From NCBI RefSeq assembly GCF_030362935.1, contig NZ_JAUCDY010000006.1, forward strand, positions 119,138 through 183,137: a DNA stretch of 64,000 nt, in the 5' to 3' direction. Below the pieces are notes generated by a model. That model was not told where the DNA came from and searched no databases. It saw nothing but the letters and a program-made list of their open reading frames with translations. Positions 61,832-64,000 of the stretch are shown here, in pieces. How positions within the stretch are numbered: the first letter of the stretch is position 1; each line of letters starts with the position of its first letter. Made by a program: the position numbers and the translations under genes. Source of the stretch: Thiopseudomonas acetoxidans (GTDB lineage Bacteria; Pseudomonadota; Gammaproteobacteria; Pseudomonadales; Pseudomonadaceae).

Positions 61832-62502
61832 TGGCGCGTTGGTTGATCTCTTTTGCAATTGCTTTGTTGGCTGTGTTGGCCAGCTTTGCGATTATTTTGT
61901 GGATGATCTCACCACCGCAAGCGTCCGTTGAAAACAAGCTCGTACAGGTTGGCCACTTTATTCCCATGAGTAAAAATACGTCCGATGCCCAATCCCGTAG
62001 CCGCCTGCAAGCACCCGAACCGCCGCCGGATGTAGAGCCACCTAAACCGCAAACGCCACAAACCACACAGAACCAAGCCGTGCCAACCTTAAAACTGGAT
62101 TTGGCCGCACCTAAGTTAACCAGCTCAATAAGCATTCGCGCGCATGCCATGCCCAGCCTTGATGCCATTGAGCCAAGCACAGCACAGACAGCCGCACCGA
62201 GCGCGCCTGCCGCGCCGGGTAAAGACTCAGAAGTAACCCCGCTCAATGACGTATTGCCGGAATACCCAGATGTGGCGCGCCGGCGTGGTATCGAAGGCTA
62301 TGTCAAACTAACCTTTACCATCAGCGCGCATGGGCGGGTAGAAAACATCGAAGTGCTTGAAGCTCAGCCAGCCAATGTGTTTGATCGCTCTGCACGCCGC
62401 GCCGCTGCACGCTGGCGTTTTACCCCACGCATGGAAAACGGCATCGCTGTCCCGCGTCACGTGGAAAAAATTATTGAATTTAAACTCGAGCCAGCGAGGT
62501 AA
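61831..62502 (+). CDS. tonB: Energy transducer TonB
   Basis: 223 residues. An N-terminal membrane anchor (LISFAIALLAVLASFAIILWM), a proline-rich spacer (EPPPDVEPPKPQTP) and a C-terminal TonB domain (about 140-223; VLPEYPDVARRRGIEGYVKLTF, then ARRAAARWRFTPRMENG). It transmits ExbB/ExbD energy to outer-membrane receptors. No receptor gene is in the window. Confidence 0.94.
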   Translation: MARWLISFAIALLAVLASFAIILWMISPPQASVENKLVQVGHFIPMSKNTSDAQSRSRLQAPEPPPDVEPPKPQTPQTTQNQAVPTLKLDLAAPKLTSSISIRAHAMPSLDAIEPSTAQTAAPSAPAAPGKDSEVTPLNDVLPEYPDVARRRGIEGYVKLTFTISAHGRVENIEVLEAQPANVFDRSARRAAARWRFTPRMENGIAVPRHVEKIIEFKLEPAR

Positions 62503-62509
62503 TGTATCC

Positions 62510-63562
62510 ATGCGTTGGTTAGTTTTATGTTGCTGTTTATTGTCGGGTTTAGCCTTGGCGCAGACGATAGACATTAAAACCCTGCGTGCTCTACAGGCTG
62601 CCCAAAGCGCGCAAGAACAGGGCGAGTTCAACAAAGCCGAACAACTACTCAGACAACTTCAGCCCGAAAAGGGCAGTTACGCAGAGGCTTTAATTTGGCG
62701 TACTCATGGTTATGTGGTTTGGCAAAAAAATCACATAGCTCATGCCGTGCAGTTGCTAGAGCAGGCGTATAAAAGTGGTCAATTGACCGATGAGCAACGC
62801 CAGGAAGATGCGTTAAGTTTGGCTAAGTTAAATACCCAACTGGAAAGACCTAAACAGGCGTTAGCCTATTTAGAGCATGTGCTAGACAGCCAAGAAAGCT
62901 TGGAGTTGCGTATATACAACTGGCAAATGCTCGGACGTTACGACCAAGCCTTGCCTTTGGCGGAACGCTATTTGGCTAAGCAAAGCGCGATTAGTGATCA
63001 GTGGTTGAATTTTATGGTCGCCGCCAATGCTGAGTTACGTCGTTTTCCAGCAGCGCAAAAATGGCAAAAACAGCTATTGGCGCGCCATCCACAGCAAGTA
63101 GCACAGTGGCGACAGCTGGCTGCTTTACAGCAAATGAGCGGTAACTATGTACAAGCCTTTGCCACCTTGCGCACGGCCTATCAACAAGGATTGGCATTTA
63201 GCGAGGCGGATTTGGATCAGCTAGTGGCTTTAGCCAGCGCCGCTGAACAGCCATGGCAGGGCGCACGGCTGTTAAACGAGCTGATGCAACAAGGGCGCTT
63301 AACCAAAACCACCGCCCGCCAAGAACGCTTGGCACAGCTACAATGGCAATCACGCGAACGCAGCTTGGCCTTGGCACACTATCAGCGCCTGGCCGAACAA
63401 AGCCAACAAGCCAAACACTGGCTAACCGTGGTGCAACTAGCCAGCGAACAAGAACTCTGGCCGCAAGCCAAACAAGCCCTACAAGCCGCAGCCAAAGCCG
63501 GTGCTAGCCGTAAAGAAATCCGCAGCTGGCAAGACTGGCTAAACACCACCACCGAACCCTAA
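62510..63562 (+). CDS. TPR-repeat periplasmic protein of the TonB2-type system
   Basis: 350 residues. A signal peptide (MRWLVLCCCLLSGLALAQ) is followed by tetratricopeptide-like helical repeats through most of the length (AAQSAQEQGEFNKAEQLLRQL and later units spaced about 34 residues). It lies seven bases after tonB and closes the operon. Similar TPR proteins accompany TonB2 clusters elsewhere, with an accessory role. The ATG at 62510 is chosen over the longer open frame, which overlaps tonB. Confidence 0.87.
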   Translation: MRWLVLCCCLLSGLALAQTIDIKTLRALQAAQSAQEQGEFNKAEQLLRQLQPEKGSYAEALIWRTHGYVVWQKNHIAHAVQLLEQAYKSGQLTDEQRQEDALSLAKLNTQLERPKQALAYLEHVLDSQESLELRIYNWQMLGRYDQALPLAERYLAKQSAISDQWLNFMVAANAELRRFPAAQKWQKQLLARHPQQVAQWRQLAALQQMSGNYVQAFATLRTAYQQGLAFSEADLDQLVALASAAEQPWQGARLLNELMQQGRLTKTTARQERLAQLQWQSRERSLALAHYQRLAEQSQQAKHWLTVVQLASEQELWPQAKQALQAAAKAGASRKEIRSWQDWLNTTTEP

Positions 63563-63594
63563 CTGTAGGAGCATTCCACTAGTCCGTGCTATTG

Positions 63595-63734
63595 ATGTGG
63601 AGTGCTTCTGTGGGAGTGCCCCTGTGGGAGTGCTTCTGTGGGAGTGCTTCTGTGGGAGTGCTTCTGTGGGAGTGCTTCTGTGGGAGTGCTTCTGTGGGAG
63701 TGCCCCTGTGGGAGTGCCCCTGTGGGAGTGCCCC
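63595..63734 (+). repeat. 14-bp tandem repeat array (TGTGGGAGTGCYYC)
   Basis: Nine exact-length units run from 63609 to 63734: one TGTGGGAGTGCCCC, five TGTGGGAGTGCTTC, then three TGTGGGAGTGCCCC, preceded by one degenerate 13-base unit. The unit equals the left part of the REP that follows. The repeat is open in several frames on both strands (14 is not a multiple of 3), giving repetitive frames that are not genes. Confidence 0.95.
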
Positions 63735-63759
63735 TGTGGGAGCGCAACTCTTGCGCGAA
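63735..63759 (+). repeat. REP sequence, copy 1
   Basis: TGTGGGAGCGCAACTCTTGCGCGAA: the Pseudomonas REP head (GTGGGAGCG) with the short palindrome GCGCAA-CTC-TTGCGC. It directly continues the 14-bp array. Confidence 0.9.
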
Positions 63760-63788
63760 AAAAACCACCCAGCCACGCCGAACCACAA

Positions 63789-63812
63789 TCGCGCATAAGA
63801 TGCGCTCCTACA
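63789..63812 (-). repeat. REP sequence, copy 2 (inverted)
   Basis: Read on the minus strand it is TGTAGGAGCGCATCTTATGCGCGA, the same REP with a changed stem that keeps its complementarity (GCGCAT/ATGCGC). With copy 1 it makes an inverted REP pair (BIME-like). Confidence 0.88.
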
Positions 63813-63856
63813 AGAGCCGCGCCCAAAGGTCGGCAACGCACCAGCTGCTTTTTTAC

Positions 63857-63895
63857 TGTGGGAGTGCCCCTGTGGGAGCGCAACTCTTGCGCGAA
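63857..63895 (+). repeat. REP sequence, copy 3, with one 14-bp unit
   Basis: One 14-bp unit (63857-63870) and then the same 25 bases as copy 1 (63871-63895). The following 30 or so bases, with CCAGCCAC and ACCACAAT, also repeat those after copy 1, so a block of about 70 bases has been duplicated. Confidence 0.9.
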
Positions 63896-63972
63896 CAAAC
63901 CCTCCAGCCACACCAAACCACAATGGAATGCCCCCCTAAAGTTGGACTGCTTCAACTCTAGGAGATGAAGCT

Positions 63973-64000
63973 ATGTCTAAACCGAAACATGACAGCCGCT
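63973..64000 (+). CDS. Start of a gene cut by the window end (MSKPKHDSR...)
   Basis: An ATG at 63973 with AGGAGATGAAG six bases upstream opens a frame to the window edge: M S K P K H D S R. Nine residues are too few for assignment. Its place directly after a REP cluster makes a REP-associated tyrosine transposase (RAYT) one possibility, which is inference only. Confidence 0.5.

Noticed and set aside
63595..63740. Regular repeats resembling a CRISPR array
   Set aside because: The units are directly adjacent with no spacers and no cas genes are near; it is a tandem repeat.
63539..63968. Several overlapping long frames on both strands through the repeat region
   Set aside because: A 14-bp unit without stops keeps frames open mechanically; the translations are repetitive and have no ribosome sites.

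Overview
The window reads as a chromosome segment of a Pseudomonas-like gammaproteobacterium (family Pseudomonadaceae) with moderate GC, near 50% by eye. That is lower than a typical Pseudomonas and fits low-GC relatives such as Thiopseudomonas or Denitrificimonas. The placement rests on gene neighbourhoods I recognise from Pseudomonas: flgA/flgM/flgN/ycgR next to cheV-cheR, DUF2066-PermM-hda, cysM-rlmD-relA, the GntR-prpB-prpC-acnD-prpF cluster, ffh-rpsP-rimM-trmD-rplS-xerD, nth beside a PA3496-type small protein, and MaoC hydratase-hydrolase-fadD.

Layout. 1-1.1 kb: the 3' end of an ABC exporter, then tRNA-Ala(GGC) and tRNA-Glu(TTC) behind one strong promoter. 1.1-5.6 kb: flagellar assembly and chemotaxis genes (YcgR, FlgN, FlgM, FlgA, CheV, CheR), with a near-perfect FliA promoter in front of flgM. 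A 139-bp MITE sits one base after the cheR stop codon. 5.8-15.2 kb: housekeeping genes (pdxB, a ComEA-like protein, DUF2066, PermM-type permease, hda, msbA, mazG, DUF2058, a TIGR01777 SDR). 15.6-17.3 kb: a chemoreceptor whose periplasmic sensor carries a CXXCH haem motif. 17.3-22.7 kb, minus strand: a retropepsin-like protease, a 7TM inactive-transglutaminase protein and an ATP-grasp ligase packed tightly together, followed by pabB and a coiled-coil membrane protein. 22.9 kb: a second, longer copy of the MITE. 23.3-31.1 kb: the 2-methylcitrate (propionate) operon of the AcnD/PrpF type, with no prpD in view. Large hairpin elements lie on both sides of acnD. 31.2-35.3 kb: an orphan chemoreceptor signalling domain, queF, an orphan ABC substrate-binding protein and cysM. 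35.3-43 kb: rlmD, relA, gloA, argG, recQ. 43-54.5 kb: small conserved proteins, maf, the SRP/ribosomal protein operon, xerD, pyk, yciH, nth, a MaoC hydratase and a lipase-like hydrolase. 54.8-58.5 kb: fadD and a PAS-GAF-PAS-GGDEF diguanylate cyclase. 58.7-63.6 kb: a Fur-box-fronted operon of DUF3450, two ExbB/TolQ proteins, ExbD, TonB and a TPR protein, which is a TonB2/TtpC-type energy system. 63.6-64 kb: a 14-bp tandem repeat fused to Pseudomonas-type REP sequences, then the first codons of a new gene.

The strongest candidates for little-described biology are: (i) the family of large hairpins around acnD, whose inner motifs are shared while their outer arms differ but stay self-complementary; (ii) the protease/7TM/ligase triad linked to pabB; (iii) the haem-binding chemoreceptor; (iv) two MITE copies with YTAR target duplications whose extra internal arms fold on each other; and (v) the expansion of a partial REP into a 14-bp tandem array.
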